NCBI RefSeq assembly: GCF_002093625.1
Contig: NZ_MRWD01000016.1
Span: 27,833-91,832 of the forward strand
Source of the DNA: Rouxiella silvae
GTDB taxonomy: Bacteria; Pseudomonadota; Gammaproteobacteria; Enterobacterales; Enterobacteriaceae
Direction of reading: 5' to 3'
Length of the DNA stretch: 64,000 nucleotides
The notes beneath the pieces were generated by a model. The model made no database searches and was not told where the DNA came from. It saw only the letters and a program-made list of their open reading frames with translations. A program made the translations under genes and the position numbers. Shown piece by piece: positions 35,412 to 46,923 of this stretch (its first letter is position 1; every line of letters starts with the position of its first letter).

Positions 35412-35678
35412 TTACTGCGGTTTAAGTCTAATTACGTCCTGAAACTGCTGCTTCAATTCCTGCTTACTTTTTGTCACGATCTGCCCGTTGGGCCCCACCG
35501 TCATATGCTGAGCATCAACGTTGTGACGTGCCTGATAGAGCATCACTACCTGCAGGCTGTGCTCTTTTTGCAGCTCGGTGAGCCTCACGCCGTCGGGCCA
35601 TTTACCTAACTCTACTGCAAGCGCAAGGCGTTGGTAAATTTCTGGCGTCATGACGTCGACCAGTTCATGGATTTCCAT
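35412..35678 (-). CDS. yeaC: YeaC family protein (DUF1315)
   Basis: An 88-residue small cytoplasmic protein matching E. coli YeaC in the core MTPEIYQRLALAVELGKWPDG and LQKEHSLQVVMLYQARHN. Function is unknown. GAGGAG precedes the ATG. It follows msrB on the same strand 138 bases downstream, the conserved msrB-yeaC pair. Confidence 0.92.
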   Translation of the reverse strand: MEIHELVDVMTPEIYQRLALAVELGKWPDGVRLTELQKEHSLQVVMLYQARHNVDAQHMTVGPNGQIVTKSKQELKQQFQDVIRLKPQ

Positions 35679-35816
35679 TTCAAACTCCTCGCTCAGCGGA
35701 ATTATTCAGCCAATTATTCACACGCCTTGAATAACTGGCTGAATCGATTTTGTGACTTTATTAATGCCGTTTTGCTCTGCATTTTAAGACAACAGTGTGC
35801 AGCGCAAAAGCAGCCA

Positions 35817-36230
35817 TTAGCCAGCCGTTTTGTCACCATTTTCGCCGTCAATAAAGCTCATTGAGGCGGAATTTACACAGTATCGGTCACCGGTTGGCTC
35901 TGGGCCGTCTGGGAAGACGTGCCCCAAATGTGCATCGCAATTTGAGCAACGGATCTCTACGCGCTCCATGCCGTGCGTGTTGTCGGTAAGATACTTGATG
36001 GCGTCATGCGTGACGGGCTGATAAAAGCTTGGCCAGCCGCATCCGGCATCAAATTTCGTATCAGAGTAAAACAACGGCGCATTACAGCACAGACAATGGT
36101 AAATACCGTCGCGCGTATTGTGCAGCAGTTTTCCAGTGTACGGCCTTTCGGTACCGCGCTCCTGAGTCACATAGCGTTGTATATCAGTAAGTTGTGGATT
36201 TTGTGGGGTATCTTTGATTTCGTTGGCCAT
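35817..36230 (-). CDS. msrB: Methionine-R-sulfoxide reductase B
   Basis: A 137-residue zinc protein that repairs methionine-R-sulfoxide. Zinc ligands Cys46, Cys49, Cys95, Cys98 (CLCC and CSNC), catalytic Cys118 (RYCVNSAS) and a Cys64 in DAGCGWPSF are visible, with the [10 protein letters not shown] motif. The start at 36230 (MANEIKD) matches the family; an upstream in-frame extension is rejected. Divergent from gapA, as in E. coli. Confidence 0.96.
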   Translation of the reverse strand: MANEIKDTPQNPQLTDIQRYVTQERGTERPYTGKLLHNTRDGIYHCLCCNAPLFYSDTKFDAGCGWPSFYQPVTHDAIKYLTDNTHGMERVEIRCSNCDAHLGHVFPDGPEPTGDRYCVNSASMSFIDGENGDKTAG

Positions 36231-37577
<1,347 letters not shown>

Positions 37578-37602
37578 TTCGTTGCAGATAAAGTGAACTG
37601 AC

Positions 37603-37627
37603 AAAGGGCGACGAAAGTCGCCCTTTT
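37603..37627 (+). terminator. gapA terminator
   Basis: AAAGGGCGAC-gaaa-GTCGCCCTTT ten-pair stem followed by T-rich bases. Confidence 0.9.
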
Positions 37628-37695
37628 CTGTTTAAATTACTCATCCAGTCAGTTTTCACCTGTCTTAGTTCACACCAGACATTGCACAGGACTAA

Positions 37696-38565
37696 ATGAT
37701 GACCGAACAGCTTTTTACCCTTCCCGTTTTAAAACAGCTCTCCCCTGCTATTACTCAGTGTCAAATTGCTGACCTGCCGATATTGGTGGTTAACCATCCC
37801 ACAGGACGTGCCGCGATAGCGCTTCAGGGTGCACATCTGCTGAGTTGGCAACCTGCCGGGCAAAAGTCGGTTATCTGGCTTAGCAGTGAGACCGCATTTC
37901 AGCCTGGCGTTGCCATTCGCGGCGGTGTGCCTATTTGCTGGCCGTGGTTTGGCCCAGCAGGCAAACCGTCCCACGGCTTCGCCCGTAACCTGCCTTGGCA
38001 GTTAACGGCGCAGAGTGAAGATGAAGCCGGCGTAAAGCTGACTCTAACGTTAAAAGACAGTGAAGAAACGCGTACGCTCTGGCCACACGCCTTTACCCTG
38101 CATGCGCATTTCACCCTCAGTGAGCAGTGTTCTATCGAGCTTGAATCACTCGGTGATTTCGAAACCACCAGCGCACTACACGCCTACTTTGAAATTGGCG
38201 ATATTGCCGAGGTTAAAGTGGAGGGTCTGGGGCAGCCGTATATCGATAAAGTCGCTTCGGGCGAGCAGGCTGTGTTAGAAGGCGCGCTGACCTTCGACGG
38301 TCAGGTAGACAGAATCTTCACCCGACCTGAAGCTAAAAGCCTGATTGTTGACTCCGCTCTCAACCGCACCCTCCGCGTCGAGCATCAGGGTAACAGTGAC
38401 GTCGTGAGCTGGAATCCGGGCGCTGAAAACTCCGCATCCATGAAAGACATGGCCGACGACGGCTATAAAACTATGGTCTGCGTGGAAACGGCTGCTGTTT
38501 CCCGCTCGCAGATCAGCACCTCTACCACGCCGGCGCGTTTGGCCATAAAAATCGCTATTGAATGA
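37696..38565 (+). CDS. yeaD: Glucose-6-phosphate 1-epimerase-like protein YeaD
   Basis: A 289-residue galactose-mutarotase-fold protein that interconverts anomers of hexose 6-phosphates. Typical segments are QGAHLLSWQP, GGVPICWPWFGP, HGFARNLPW and the C-terminal catalytic-glutamate region VSWNPGAENSASMKDMADD. E. coli also has it directly after gapA. AGGAC precedes the double ATG. Confidence 0.93.
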   Translation: MMTEQLFTLPVLKQLSPAITQCQIADLPILVVNHPTGRAAIALQGAHLLSWQPAGQKSVIWLSSETAFQPGVAIRGGVPICWPWFGPAGKPSHGFARNLPWQLTAQSEDEAGVKLTLTLKDSEETRTLWPHAFTLHAHFTLSEQCSIELESLGDFETTSALHAYFEIGDIAEVKVEGLGQPYIDKVASGEQAVLEGALTFDGQVDRIFTRPEAKSLIVDSALNRTLRVEHQGNSDVVSWNPGAENSASMKDMADDGYKTMVCVETAAVSRSQISTSTTPARLAIKIAIE

Positions 38566-38593
38566 TTTAGGATGCGCAAAGTGGAAAAATGTT

Positions 38594-38619
38594 AAAGAAC
38601 GCCTCGGCGTTCTTTTTTT
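38594..38619 (+). terminator. yeaD terminator
   Basis: AAAGAACGCC-tc-GGCGTTCTTT stem ending in a run of seven T. May also serve the convergent yeaE. Confidence 0.85.
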
Positions 38620-38636
38620 GCTAATAAAAGAGGGGC

Positions 38637-39491
38637 TTAAACGATATCGAGACGGGTTTTTTCCGCCGGTGCGGGAAATGCCTGTTCAATCAGAGCAATT
38701 TCATCAGGATTAAGGCGCAGAGTCAGAGCTGCGGCGTTCTCTTCTACGTGTGTGGGCTGAACGGCTTTGGGAATGGCAATCACGTTATCACTGCGGGTAA
38801 CCCAGGCCAGTGCAATCTGCGCACTGCTGACGCCTCTGGCCCGCGCCAGTTGCTGCATCACCGGATGATGCAGCACTTCTTGACGCAAATTTCCTGCCTG
38901 AGCCAGTGGGCAGTAGGCCATTAGCGGCATCTGATGCTCGCGAGACCACGGGAGAAGGTCGTATTCAATACCTCGCGATGCGGCATGATACAGCACCTGA
39001 TTTGTTACGCAGTTTTCACCCCCCGGCACCTGCCACAGTTGCGCCATGTCTTCAGTATCTAAGTTCGAGACGCCCCAATGGCGAATTTTCCCTGTTTTTT
39101 GCAAAGACTCCATGGCGCGCACGGTTTCATCTAACCCTATGGGTCCACGCCAGTGCAACAGGTAAAGGTCAAGGATGTCGGTTTTCAAGCGCTGTAAGCT
39201 CTGCTCGCAGGCGTTGATAGCTTTGGTACCTCCAGCGTTTTGCGGATAGACTTTTGAGACCAAAAAAACCTCGTCCCTGCGGCCTGATATTGCCTCTCCC
39301 ACCACACGTTCAGCGCCGCCGTCGGCATACATTTCAGCGGTATCAATCAGCGTCATGCCCAAATCAATGCCCTGACGTAATGCATTGACTTCTGAGCGAA
39401 ATGCAGACTCCTTTTCGCCCATGAACCAGGTACCCTGTCCGATGGCGGGAACCTCTATTCCATTGGGAAATTGCACGGTTTTCGCGTTCAT
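38637..39491 (-). CDS. yeaE: Aldo/keto reductase YeaE
   Basis: A 284-residue NADPH-dependent aldo-keto reductase; E. coli YeaE reduces methylglyoxal. The catalytic tetrad is present: Asp (LIDTAEMY), Tyr (same motif), Lys (LVSKVYP) and His (YLLHWRGP). The C-terminal NADPH motif AIPKAVQPTHVEENAAAL is seen. GGGAGCAG precedes the ATG. Confidence 0.92.
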   Translation of the reverse strand: MNAKTVQFPNGIEVPAIGQGTWFMGEKESAFRSEVNALRQGIDLGMTLIDTAEMYADGGAERVVGEAISGRRDEVFLVSKVYPQNAGGTKAINACEQSLQRLKTDILDLYLLHWRGPIGLDETVRAMESLQKTGKIRHWGVSNLDTEDMAQLWQVPGGENCVTNQVLYHAASRGIEYDLLPWSREHQMPLMAYCPLAQAGNLRQEVLHHPVMQQLARARGVSSAQIALAWVTRSDNVIAIPKAVQPTHVEENAAALTLRLNPDEIALIEQAFPAPAEKTRLDIV

Positions 39492-39696
39492 CTTCTGCTC
39501 CCGTTCAGGTGTGTATTCAGCGAGCGCCGGTGATAGCTTTTAAAAGCAGGCATTACCCTCCGGCCATAATGTGAGGCACATCTCAAAACGAAGCTCCGCC
39601 GCGTGATTGCTCTTAAGATGTGCAAATGGGGCGAAACGCCCCATCAGTGTGCACTCGTTGCACCACGCGGGTGCGCAACGAAAATGTTACCCGCTG

Positions 39697-40446
39697 TTAG
39701 AAGGTATAGCTTATGCCGGTCATCACTACGCCGGTATAAGATTTGTCTACCATTGGGCTATCTTTCACTTCGTCGGCCAGACGGATATAACGTCCGGTGA
39801 AGAATGCCTGCCACTGTGGAGCAAAGCTGTAGCGTGCAGAGACTTCAACGTACGGGTTGAAGCTGTCGCCAGGCTTGTAGCTGTCTAACCCGCTGCGGCG
39901 TGATTCACTGCTGCTGATGCCGTAGTAGTATTTATTCTGATTGGCACTGTTCCACATCACACCCACGCCCGGCACTACGGCCCATTTATCGCCTTTAAAG
40001 GCATAAAGGTAAGCTAAATCGCCAACAATACCGTTGCTTTGGTCCAGCGTATCACCGGTGAGCATGCTGCGAATGGTGCCCCACTCAGCGTTATGCGAGT
40101 AAGAAAGACCGGCCATTAGTGTGCCGTGGCGCTTGTCCAAACGCTTCATTTGGTCATCGTCACTGTGGCTTGGTCTGAAACCAAACGGATTATAAGCTGC
40201 TACGACACTTAACTGATTTTGCGGGTCTTTCCAGAGATAATAGCCTGCCAGAAGCGAATGGACGTAGAAGCTGTCACCCTGATAGTCGATAACAGGAGCC
40301 GGATAAAAACGGGTGTTATCGCCACGGTAAACACTGGTGCTCCCTAAAGCAGCAGCGCCCAGAGACAGTCCTTCTGCATGCGCAGACTGGCAAAGCATGG
40401 CAACAACCGCCGCAAGAGGCAGAGTTTTGATGTAAGAAGCTTTCAT
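39697..40446 (-). CDS. mipA: MipA/OmpV outer-membrane protein
   Basis: A 249-residue beta-barrel protein. Signal peptide ends after SAHA (about residue 24). Family features: GAAALGSTSVYRG at the start of the barrel, YPAPVIDYQGDSFYV and a final aromatic residue (GISYTF) as outer-membrane sorting signal. In E. coli MipA scaffolds the murein hydrolase MltA with PBP1B. GGGAATGAA precedes the ATG. A GGGGCG/CGCCCC hairpin lies behind it (39631-39644 region). Confidence 0.9.
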   Translation of the reverse strand: MKASYIKTLPLAAVVAMLCQSAHAEGLSLGAAALGSTSVYRGDNTRFYPAPVIDYQGDSFYVHSLLAGYYLWKDPQNQLSVVAAYNPFGFRPSHSDDDQMKRLDKRHGTLMAGLSYSHNAEWGTIRSMLTGDTLDQSNGIVGDLAYLYAFKGDKWAVVPGVGVMWNSANQNKYYYGISSSESRRSGLDSYKPGDSFNPYVEVSARYSFAPQWQAFFTGRYIRLADEVKDSPMVDKSYTGVVMTGISYTF

Positions 40447-40919
40447 TTAATTCATTCCCAAAAGTATAAACGACAGTAGTGTAAATGATCCGTCATAAAG
40501 CGTCAGCGATAGCGCACAAAAACCTAAACCAACCGAATAATTTATATGCGGATTATTAAATAATTATGACCAAAAATTGCTCATTTCGCCTGTATCCCCC
40601 GTCCTGCAAGGCTTCAAAGTAATCCTACAACAACTGAGTCATTGATATGGCTTAAAAAACGGCGATTTAGCAGAGGAAATTTTTCAAAGGTCAAACTACG
40701 CTTATTAATAGGAGAAAAAACCAACTGACGACGTAACCTGCGCGTGTTGCTCATGACAATTACTCTGACTCTACTCAATTAAATAGAGCAACGACAAGTT
40801 GGCATAAGGGTTGCTAAATCTCTGAGAGAGTGTCAGTTGGGGAATTTTTCTTCCGGGAGCTGTTCCACCGCGTTATCGGCTCTCTTTAACCTGTGCTAAA
40901 TAACGAAGGACGGGCATTT
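40447..40919. other. Regulatory region between mipA and yeaG
   Basis: 473 bases without a gene, holding the mipA promoter and the sigma-54 promoter of yeaGH at 40799-40815. I did not find a clear NtrC palindrome in it, though weak enhancer sites cannot be excluded by eye. Confidence 0.6.
40799..40815 (+). promoter_or_regulatory. Sigma-54 promoter of yeaGH
   Basis: TTGGCATAAGGGTTGCT has the invariant GG (40801-40802) and GC (40813-40814) exactly ten bases apart, matching the -24/-12 pattern TGGCAC-N5-TTGCW. It lies about 105 bases before the yeaG start. E. coli yeaGH is transcribed by sigma-54 with NtrC under nitrogen starvation, so control is probably conserved. Confidence 0.85.
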
Positions 40920-42854
40920 ATGAACATATTTGACCATTATCGCCAGCGCTATGAAGCTGCCAAGGATGAAGAGTTCACACTGCAGGAATTTCTTACCATC
41001 GCTCGGCAAGATCGCAGTGCTTATGTCAATGCCGCGGAACGCCTGTTGATGGCAATAGGTGAACCCGTCATGGTCGACACAGCGCTTGAACCCCGCCTGT
41101 CGCGTTTATTCTCCAACCGCGTTGTTGCCCGCTATCCTGCCTTTGAAGAGTTCTATGGCATGGAAGATGCGATTGAACAGATTGTCTCCTACCTCAAACA
41201 TGCTGCTCAAGGCCTTGAAGAGAAGAAACAGATCCTCTATCTGCTGGGTCCAGTCGGCGGCGGTAAGTCATCGCTGGCTGAAAGATTAAAAGCGCTAATG
41301 CAACGCGTCCCGATTTACGTGCTAAGCGCCAACGGCGAACGCAGTCCGGTAAACGATCACCCACTCTGCCTGTTTAACCCGCAGGAAGATGCGCACATTC
41401 TCGAGAAAGAGTACAACATCCCTACCCGTTATCTCGGCACCATTATGTCGCCTTGGGCGGCAAAACGCCTGCACGAGTTCGGTGGCGATATTACCAAATT
41501 TAAAGTCGTAAAAGTCTGGCCGTCCATTCTGGAACAGATTGCGATTGCCAAAACAGAGCCCGGTGACGAAAACAACCAGGACATCTCGGCGCTGGTCGGT
41601 AAAGTGGATATCCGCAAACTTGAAAACCATGCGCAAAACGACCCAGACGCCTACGGTTATTCCGGCGCACTTTGCCGTGCAAACCAAGGGGTGATGGAGT
41701 TCGTCGAGATGTTTAAGGCGCCAATCAAGGTACTGCACCCCCTGTTGACCGCAACGCAGGAAGGTAACTACAACGGTACTGAAGGAATATCTGCCCTGCC
41801 ATTTAACGGCATTATTCTGGCGCACTCCAACGAATCGGAATGGGTCACTTTCCGTAACAACAAAAACAACGAAGCCTTCCTCGACCGCGTGTATATCGTC
41901 AAGGTGCCTTACTGCCTGCGCGTATCGGAAGAGATCAAAATTTACGACAAACTGCTCAGCAACAGTGAGCTGGTGCATGCCCCCTGCGCGCCCGGAACGC
42001 TGGAAACACTGGCCCGGTTCTCTATCCTTTCACGCCTGAAAACGCCGGAAAACTCCAGCTCGTACTCCAAGATGCGGGTTTACGACGGTGAGAGCCTGAA
42101 AGATACCGATCCGAAAGCCAAGTCGTACCAAGAGTATCGCGACTATGGCGGCGTTGATGAGGGTATGAACGGTCTTTCAACGCGTTTTGCCTTCAAAATA
42201 CTCTCGCGAGTGTTTAACTTCGACCATGCGGAAGTCGCCGCCAACCCGGTTCATCTGTTCTATGTTCTCGAACAACAGATTGAACGCGAACAGTTCCCAC
42301 AGGACATCGCCGAAAAATACCTCGAACACCTGAAAGGCTACCTGATCCCTAAATACGCCGAGTTTATCGGTAAAGAGATCCAGACTGCCTATCTTGAGTC
42401 TTACTCGGAATACGGACAGAACATTTTTGACCGTTATGTCACCTACGCCGATTTCTGGATACAGGATCAGGAATATCGTGACCCAGACACGGGCCAACTG
42501 TTCGACCGTGAAGCTTTAAACGCAGAACTGGAAAAAATAGAGAAACCGGCCGGTATCAGTAACCCTAAAGATTTCCGTAATGAAATCGTGAACTTCGTGC
42601 TGCGTGCCCGTGCTAACAACAGCGGCCGCAATCCGAACTGGACAAGTTACGAGAAGTTGCGCACGGTTATTGAGAAGAAAATGTTCTCCAATACCGAGGA
42701 GCTGCTGCCTGTTATCTCCTTTAACGCCAAAACTTCGACCGATGAGCAGAAGAAACACGATGACTTTGTCGACCGAATGATGGAAAAAGGATATACACGC
42801 AAACAGGTTCGCCTGCTTTGTGAATGGTATCTGCGCGTGAGGAAATCATCGTAA
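40920..42854 (+). CDS. yeaG: PrkA-type serine protein kinase YeaG
   Basis: A 644-residue kinase almost identical to E. coli YeaG. N-terminal AAA+-like domain with Walker A GPVGGGKSSLAERL (about residue 105-120) and C-terminal kinase-like domain. It acts in the nitrogen-starvation and stationary-phase stress response. Start at 40920 (MNIFDHY) has AAGGA upstream and matches E. coli; the frame extends nine codons further. Confidence 0.97.
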   Translation: MNIFDHYRQRYEAAKDEEFTLQEFLTIARQDRSAYVNAAERLLMAIGEPVMVDTALEPRLSRLFSNRVVARYPAFEEFYGMEDAIEQIVSYLKHAAQGLEEKKQILYLLGPVGGGKSSLAERLKALMQRVPIYVLSANGERSPVNDHPLCLFNPQEDAHILEKEYNIPTRYLGTIMSPWAAKRLHEFGGDITKFKVVKVWPSILEQIAIAKTEPGDENNQDISALVGKVDIRKLENHAQNDPDAYGYSGALCRANQGVMEFVEMFKAPIKVLHPLLTATQEGNYNGTEGISALPFNGIILAHSNESEWVTFRNNKNNEAFLDRVYIVKVPYCLRVSEEIKIYDKLLSNSELVHAPCAPGTLETLARFSILSRLKTPENSSSYSKMRVYDGESLKDTDPKAKSYQEYRDYGGVDEGMNGLSTRFAFKILSRVFNFDHAEVAANPVHLFYVLEQQIEREQFPQDIAEKYLEHLKGYLIPKYAEFIGKEIQTAYLESYSEYGQNIFDRYVTYADFWIQDQEYRDPDTGQLFDREALNAELEKIEKPAGISNPKDFRNEIVNFVLRARANNSGRNPNWTSYEKLRTVIEKKMFSNTEELLPVISFNAKTSTDEQKKHDDFVDRMMEKGYTRKQVRLLCEWYLRVRKSS

Positions 42855-42905
42855 CGAGAACAGCAGGTAAAGCGGGGATCGTTGGCAACGTTGTTTGGGG
42901 GCTAT

Positions 42906-44180
42906 ATGACGTACTTTATTGACCGTCGACTGAATGGCAAGAATAAAAGCGCGGTTAACCGCCAGCGCTTTTTACGCCGCTATAAGTCGCAAATAAAACA
43001 GTCGATCGCCGAAGCCATCAATAAGCGTTCGGTTACCGACGTTAGCAGCGGGGAGTCAGTTTCGATCCCCAATGCGGATATCAACGAACCCATGTTCCAT
43101 CAGGGCCGCGGTGGCTTGCGTCACCGCGTTCATCCTGGTAACGACCACTTTATAACCAACGACCGTATCGAGCGCCCTCCCAGTGGCGGCGGTGGCGGCG
43201 GTGGCAAAGGCGATGCGAGCCAGGATGGCGAAGGTGAAGACGAATTCTCTTTCCAAATATCCAAAGACGAGTACCTCGACCTGTTATTCGAGGACTTGGC
43301 GCTGCCGAATTTGAAGAAAAATCAGTTCAAGCAGCTCACTGAATACAAAACGCATCGCTCCGGTTACACCTCTAATGGTGTGCCGGCCAATATTAGCGTT
43401 GTACGTTCTTTGCAAAATTCGCTGGCACGCCGTACGGCGATGTCAGCAGGTAAAAAACGCGCGCTGCGAGAACTCGAATCCAACCTTTCAGAGGTTGAAA
43501 ACAGTGAGCCTGCACAGCTGCTGGAAGAGGAGCGAATTAAAAAAGAGATAGCCGAACTGCGGCAAAAAATCGCCAAGGTTCCGTTTATTGATACTTTTGA
43601 CCTGCGATATAAAAACTATGAGCGTCGCCCAGAGCCTTCAAGTCAGGCGGTGATGTTCTGTTTGATGGACGTTTCTGGTTCAATGGATCAGGCAACCAAA
43701 GACATGGCCAAACGTTTCTATATTCTGCTCTATCTGTTCCTGAGCCGAACCTATAAAAACGTCGACGTGGTTTATATTCGTCACCATACCCAGGCAAAAG
43801 AGGTGGATGAACAGGAGTTCTTCTACTCTCAGGAAACGGGGGGAACCATCGTCTCCAGTGCGCTGAAGCTGATGGATGAAGTGATTCAGGAACGCTATGA
43901 CCCTGCACAGTGGAACATCTACGCCGCGCAGGCTTCTGACGGAGATAATTGGGCCGATGACTCGCCGCTGTGCCACCAGCTTTTGGCACAGAAAATACTG
44001 CCGATGGTACGTTATTACAGCTACATTGAAATAACCCGTCGTGCACATCAGACGCTGTGGCGTGAATATGAAGTTTTGCAGCAGCAATTCTCAAACTTTG
44101 CCATGCAACATATTCGCGAGCCGGAGGATATTTACCCAGTATTCCGTGAATTATTCCATAAGCAAACGGCAGATAACTGA
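42906..44180 (+). CDS. yeaH: YeaH, VWA-domain partner of YeaG
   Basis: A 424-residue protein (DUF444) matching E. coli YeaH. A glycine-rich linker (seven Gly in a row near residue 95) separates the N-terminal part from the C-terminal von Willebrand A-like domain, with MIDAS-type DVSGSMD (near residue 255). It follows yeaG by 51 bases in one operon; the third member of the usual cluster, ycgB (SpoVR), is not here. Confidence 0.96.
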   Translation: MTYFIDRRLNGKNKSAVNRQRFLRRYKSQIKQSIAEAINKRSVTDVSSGESVSIPNADINEPMFHQGRGGLRHRVHPGNDHFITNDRIERPPSGGGGGGGKGDASQDGEGEDEFSFQISKDEYLDLLFEDLALPNLKKNQFKQLTEYKTHRSGYTSNGVPANISVVRSLQNSLARRTAMSAGKKRALRELESNLSEVENSEPAQLLEEERIKKEIAELRQKIAKVPFIDTFDLRYKNYERRPEPSSQAVMFCLMDVSGSMDQATKDMAKRFYILLYLFLSRTYKNVDVVYIRHHTQAKEVDEQEFFYSQETGGTIVSSALKLMDEVIQERYDPAQWNIYAAQASDGDNWADDSPLCHQLLAQKILPMVRYYSYIEITRRAHQTLWREYEVLQQQFSNFAMQHIREPEDIYPVFRELFHKQTADN

Positions 44181-44192
44181 CTTTATTTAATA

Positions 44193-44230
44193 AAAACAGC
44201 CGGTTAAGGTAACTTTCCGGCTGTTTTTTT
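44193..44230 (+). terminator. yeaGH terminator
   Basis: AAACAGCCGG (44194-44203) pairs with CCGGCTGTTT (44217-44226), followed by T; 13-base loop. Confidence 0.85.
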
Positions 44231-44723
44231 AATGTCTGTGAGTGCATGTTAGATCTGATTTAGATCAATGAGTTACATCTAGTTTTGGGGAAAGAAATCA
44301 CGTAGCTAATTGTGAATCAGTTACAATGGCTATTATCTTTTTCCAGAAAATTCATTCTAATTAGTGAATATAGCCCATTTAAATCAACTAAATAACTAGC
44401 TGGAGAGTTTACATGCCAGATATCGCTTTATTATTGCGGGAATTAACGCTGTTAAACCTTCTTTAGGGTCAGTCATTTAGTGATGGGAGTAAGTTGTCGC
44501 CCGCCATTGCCGCCAGCGGAGATTCTTAAATGTACGAGTTCTAAGTTACTGTTGCCTCCTTCAATTAGCTTCTGACCTGCCCCCAGGATTAGATACAAGG
44601 CTCAGTTAGTAATGTCGGATCCTGACCCTACCCCAAAATCCTGTTCCATTCAGAAACAGAATTCCGGCATGATAAACACTCCCCTGTACTGGCGGTGTTA
44701 AATATATGAGCAATCGAACGTTA
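44231..44723. other. Intergenic region with an FNR-like box and a leader-sized ORF
   Basis: About 490 bases between yeaH and the convergent MFS gene. CTGAT-TTAG-ATCAA (44255-44268) matches the FNR consensus with one mismatch. A 17-codon ORF (44413-44466, MPDIALLLRELTLLNLL) follows GGAGAG at good spacing. No full gene starts downstream on this strand, so this may be the remnant of a lost, oxygen-regulated gene. Confidence 0.4.
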
Positions 44724-45953
44724 TCAGCTTACTATCTCAACGCTCAATGTTGCCGGTGAGCGAATTTTTTTCAGTAACAAGTATAAAAATAGCGGCTGAA
44801 TCACTGTCAGGGCCATAGATAACCCCGCAAGTTGCGTGAGGTTCTCAAGATGCCCACAAGTGTCGACAAGAATTACAGATGACATCACCGCTGCCAACCC
44901 ACTGAAGGTATGCTGGCAAACACTTTGCAGTGACATGAATGCCGCACGTTCTCTTGGCTGGGGTATCAGCGTATTTACTGAAGCGGCTGCTATTGTCCTT
45001 GTCGCCGTAAAAGCCATAAACATTGTAAAGATGGCAAGAGGGGGTAACCAAGGACTATGAAGAAATCCATCCCATAATAGGAAAAGGACCATCATTGACA
45101 GAACCATGGTGACCTTCAATACACCCAATTTGTCAATAAGACGTCCCCCGAACTGAAGCACCACCAAGCTTGCGATGCCCCCCACCACGTAATACTCACT
45201 CATTAATTCCCGTGGCACGAAAAGGTTATATTGCAACCACGATGCGAGATTAGGCACAATTAGGAAGGTGCTGAAGATGGCAAGTCCCATAGTCATAAAG
45301 CCATAAATGACCAGAGGGTTCCTCAGCAAGTTCAGTAATGATACGCATGCCTGTGGCTTAAGACTCTTCACTTCGAGATGATGGATCATATTAGGAAGGA
45401 GCACCCAAACGGCAAGTAGCGTTAGCACACCACACAAACTTACTACCAAAAAAGGCGCGCTCCAGCTGAACCAGAGTGCCATCTTCAGCCCAAACGGTAC
45501 GCCGGCAATCGCCGCAACAGAAAAAGCCCCCATAACGATAGCCATTGCTCGCCCACGCTGTGCAGCAGGGACCTGATCAGTAACGATTGCTAGAGCAATG
45601 GAAGTTGCAGGCCCCGCAAAAAGGCCCGCAAATAGACGAGCTATGAAAAGACTCTCCATATTCCAGGCATAACCACAAAATAACGTCGATAAAGTCAGTC
45701 CAAGCAGAGCAACTATTGTTACGTGTTTGCGATCAAAGTTGTCAATAAACTTGGCAGCCAATAGCGACGAAAGAGCCGCTGCAAGCGTATAACTCCCGCC
45801 TAAGTAACCGATATAAGTAGGTGAAATTGCGAGCTCTCTTGCCAAATCAGGACCAAGAGGCATGATTATCATAAAATCTACAGCATTGACTAGCTGTATT
45901 AACGCCGCCAGAAAAATGCTTTTTCTCGCCAAGGTAGTTAGATTGTTCGACAT
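44724..45953 (-). CDS. MFS transporter (DHA1-like)
   Basis: A 409-residue, 12-helix protein with motif A-like AAKFIDNFDRKHVTIVAL after helix 2 and a RLFAGLFAGPATSIALAI helix 4 segment. It probably exports a small molecule; the substrate is not predictable. AAGAGG precedes the ATG. It lies back to back with the truncated Bcr-like gene at 46054, which suggests that it arrived with the event that removed that gene's 5' half. Confidence 0.85.
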   Translation of the reverse strand: MSNNLTTLARKSIFLAALIQLVNAVDFMIIMPLGPDLARELAISPTYIGYLGGSYTLAAALSSLLAAKFIDNFDRKHVTIVALLGLTLSTLFCGYAWNMESLFIARLFAGLFAGPATSIALAIVTDQVPAAQRGRAMAIVMGAFSVAAIAGVPFGLKMALWFSWSAPFLVVSLCGVLTLLAVWVLLPNMIHHLEVKSLKPQACVSLLNLLRNPLVIYGFMTMGLAIFSTFLIVPNLASWLQYNLFVPRELMSEYYVVGGIASLVVLQFGGRLIDKLGVLKVTMVLSMMVLFLLWDGFLHSPWLPPLAIFTMFMAFTATRTIAAASVNTLIPQPRERAAFMSLQSVCQHTFSGLAAVMSSVILVDTCGHLENLTQLAGLSMALTVIQPLFLYLLLKKIRSPATLSVEIVS

Positions 45954-46053
45954 AAAACCTCTTAACTGAATTCTATAATATAGATGTACGTGGCTACTTA
46001 ACTTAATAAGTAGTCAGTTTATAGCACTTCCGCATTTTCAAAACGCTCGATAA

Positions 46054-46755
46054 GTGAACTGCATGTTGGTCGGTCTGATTATGATGGCGAAACTGCTCAA
46101 TGAAACACGGCCGAAATCTGATCGAAGCAAGAGCAGTCTCACCAGCGCCCTGTCCGCTTATAAATTGCTGCTGCTCGACCGCCATTTTTTGCTGCTGGTA
46201 TTCATTGGTAGCTTTAGCATGGCGGGATTCTTTACCTATTTGGCAAACTCGTCGTTCGTGATGATTAGCCATTATGGGCTTTCACCCACGGTTTACAGCA
46301 TAAGCTTTGGTATCAACGCTGCCTCTTTCATCGCCAGTGCGCAGTTCACTGCGACGCTGGGTAAACGCTTTGGTATGGTGAAATTAGTCAAAGGTGCAGT
46401 GATTGGTTGCGCAATGGCAACGCTCACGATGTTTGCCTACTTTGCTGCCGGCGGTGATAACATCTGGATGTTAATCTTGCTCTATTTCGTGGCCTCGGCT
46501 TTCATGGGATTGATCATACCTACTACCAGCGTACTAGCGCTCGACCAGCACGGTGAAAATGCAGGCACCGCATCAGCATTAATGGGTACGCTACAAATGT
46601 TGACCGGTGCCGCAATGGTTGCCGTAGTAGGCATTTTTACCAACGGACGCCCATTACCGATGGTGTCAGGAATGGCTGCTGGGGCTGTTATTGCGCTCTT
46701 GCTTGCCACGAGAGACCTCACGCCAAAATACAACACTGAGCAAAATGTAAAGTAG
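46054..46755 (+). pseudogene. C-terminal remnant of a Bcr/CflA-family exporter
   Basis: The 233-codon frame starts at the end of helix 6 (LLNETRPKSD matches the LPETRP loop of Bcr proteins) and covers helices 7-12 only, with the second-half motif LGKRFGMVKL. The usual first 190 or so residues, including motif A, are absent and the region upstream belongs to the opposite-facing MFS gene. A half transporter cannot work alone. The intact homologue of this family in the window is at 55638. Some translation from 46054 is still possible. Confidence 0.8.
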
Positions 46756-46923
46756 ACTTAACACTGCGCCTATAGGTCTTGAACATTCCGCGGGGTCCCA
46801 GAGAAAAACATTCCGACCTGATGCGACGGTGGCAAAGAGATTTCCAACAAAAGAACAGTGCCCGCTGAGATCTTCATCGGGTATAATCACCCTTTGAAAA
46901 TGTGGCAACATTGAGTATTTGAA

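Noticed and set aside
43585..44247. 220-codon minus-strand frame overlapping yeaH
   Set aside because: Antisense to conserved yeaH; low-complexity product.
44413..44466. 17-codon leader-like ORF
   Set aside because: Has a decent ribosome site but no downstream gene on that strand; not called as a gene, only mentioned.
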